A stretch of 15,561 bases of DNA. Source: JAYSRU01 sp043720875. Its GTDB lineage: Bacteria; Bacteroidota; Bacteroidia; Flavobacteriales_D; Crocinitomicaceae. Shown here one piece after another: positions 15,320 to 15,561 of this stretch. The stretch covers positions 1 to 15,561 of the forward strand of contig JAYSRU010000093.1 of the NCBI GenBank assembly GCA_043720875.1, in the 5' to 3' direction. The notes under the pieces were generated by a model. That model was not told the origin of the DNA. It saw nothing but the letters and a program-made list of their open reading frames with translations, and searched no databases. Within the stretch, counting starts at the first letter, position 1; the number at the start of each line of letters is the position of its first letter. The position numbers and the translations under genes were made by a program.

Positions 15320-15561
15320 ATGATTAAAAATATTACAAAAATTGCTTTACTAACTTTTGTTGGTATGTCAAGTACAGCGGTTAATGCGCAAGTTGGACAG
15401 GGGAATGTTATTGTGGATGCATACTATGGTTTTCCAAATTTATATACGGCAGTTTTTAAAACAGCGTATGCGAATACAGGAAGCGAGTTGAATTTGCAAA
15501 TTAAAGGATTGGGTCCTGTTGGAATTCGAGGAGAGTTTTTAGTATCAGATAAATTTGGAAT
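15320..15561 (+). CDS. Secreted protein, probable outer-membrane beta-barrel (C-terminus cut by window edge)
   Basis: An ATG preceded by a run of A (15312-15320) opens a frame that runs to the window edge, giving 80 codons plus two bases and no stop. Residues 1-23 (MIKNITKIALLTFVGMSSTA, then VNA) form a signal peptide with cleavage before QVGQGN. The mature part, GNVIVDAYYGFPNLYTAVFK and later GPVGIRGEFLVSDKFG, has the alternating pattern and the GxxGIRGEF-like turn seen in the first strands of small bacteroidete outer-membrane beta-barrel proteins. The promoter just upstream suggests its own transcription unit. The barrel assignment rests on a short segment and is tentative. Confidence 0.7.
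   Translation, partial: MIKNITKIALLTFVGMSSTAVNAQVGQGNVIVDAYYGFPNLYTAVFKTAYANTGSELNLQIKGLGPVGIRGEFLVSDKFG

Overview
The window looks like chromosomal DNA from a member of the Bacteroidota, most likely the Flavobacteriales (possibly a Fluviicola/Crocinitomicaceae-like organism; the family-level guess is weak). The evidence is AT-rich DNA, genes without clear Shine-Dalgarno sites, TAnnTTTG-type promoter elements, a type IX secretion (T9SS) C-terminal sorting domain, and a typical bacteroidete GNAT/acyltransferase lipid pair. No rRNA, tRNA, CRISPR array, insertion sequence or phage gene was seen. Coding density is high and no gene-free stretch exceeds about 200 bp.

Left part (1-6669, all minus strand; transcription order runs right to left): a secreted fasciclin (FAS1) protein, then two tandem DUF4331 proteins, then a membrane-anchored TPR protein and a HupE/UreJ-type membrane protein cut by the left edge. 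A hairpin terminator follows the fasciclin gene and a stronger one follows the second DUF4331 gene, so this is three transcription units: fas1; DUF4331-DUF4331; TPR-hupE. All three upstream regions carry the core ATCCAA in the same orientation, 50-90 bp before the start codon, which suggests co-regulation. Only the second DUF4331 protein has a T9SS sorting tail. The pattern suggests a cell-envelope module with secreted/surface proteins and a candidate metal permease; its function is not known from the sequence.

Middle part (6852-12975, plus strand): a short, 995-residue DNA polymerase III alpha subunit with intact polymerase aspartates but a degenerate PHP site, probably the accessory (DnaE2-like) copy. 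It is followed by a tightly packed operon: a PlsC-like O-acyltransferase, a GNAT/hemolysin-type N-acyltransferase (together resembling the GlsA/GlsB or OlsA/OlsB pair for amino-acid lipids) and a GT4-type glycosyltransferase.

Right part (13059-15561, plus strand): a YdjM-type membrane hydrolase overlaps by 8 bp with a NagZ-like GH3 lipoprotein. After a recognisable bacteroidete promoter comes the start of a secreted protein, probably an outer-membrane beta-barrel, which is cut by the right edge.
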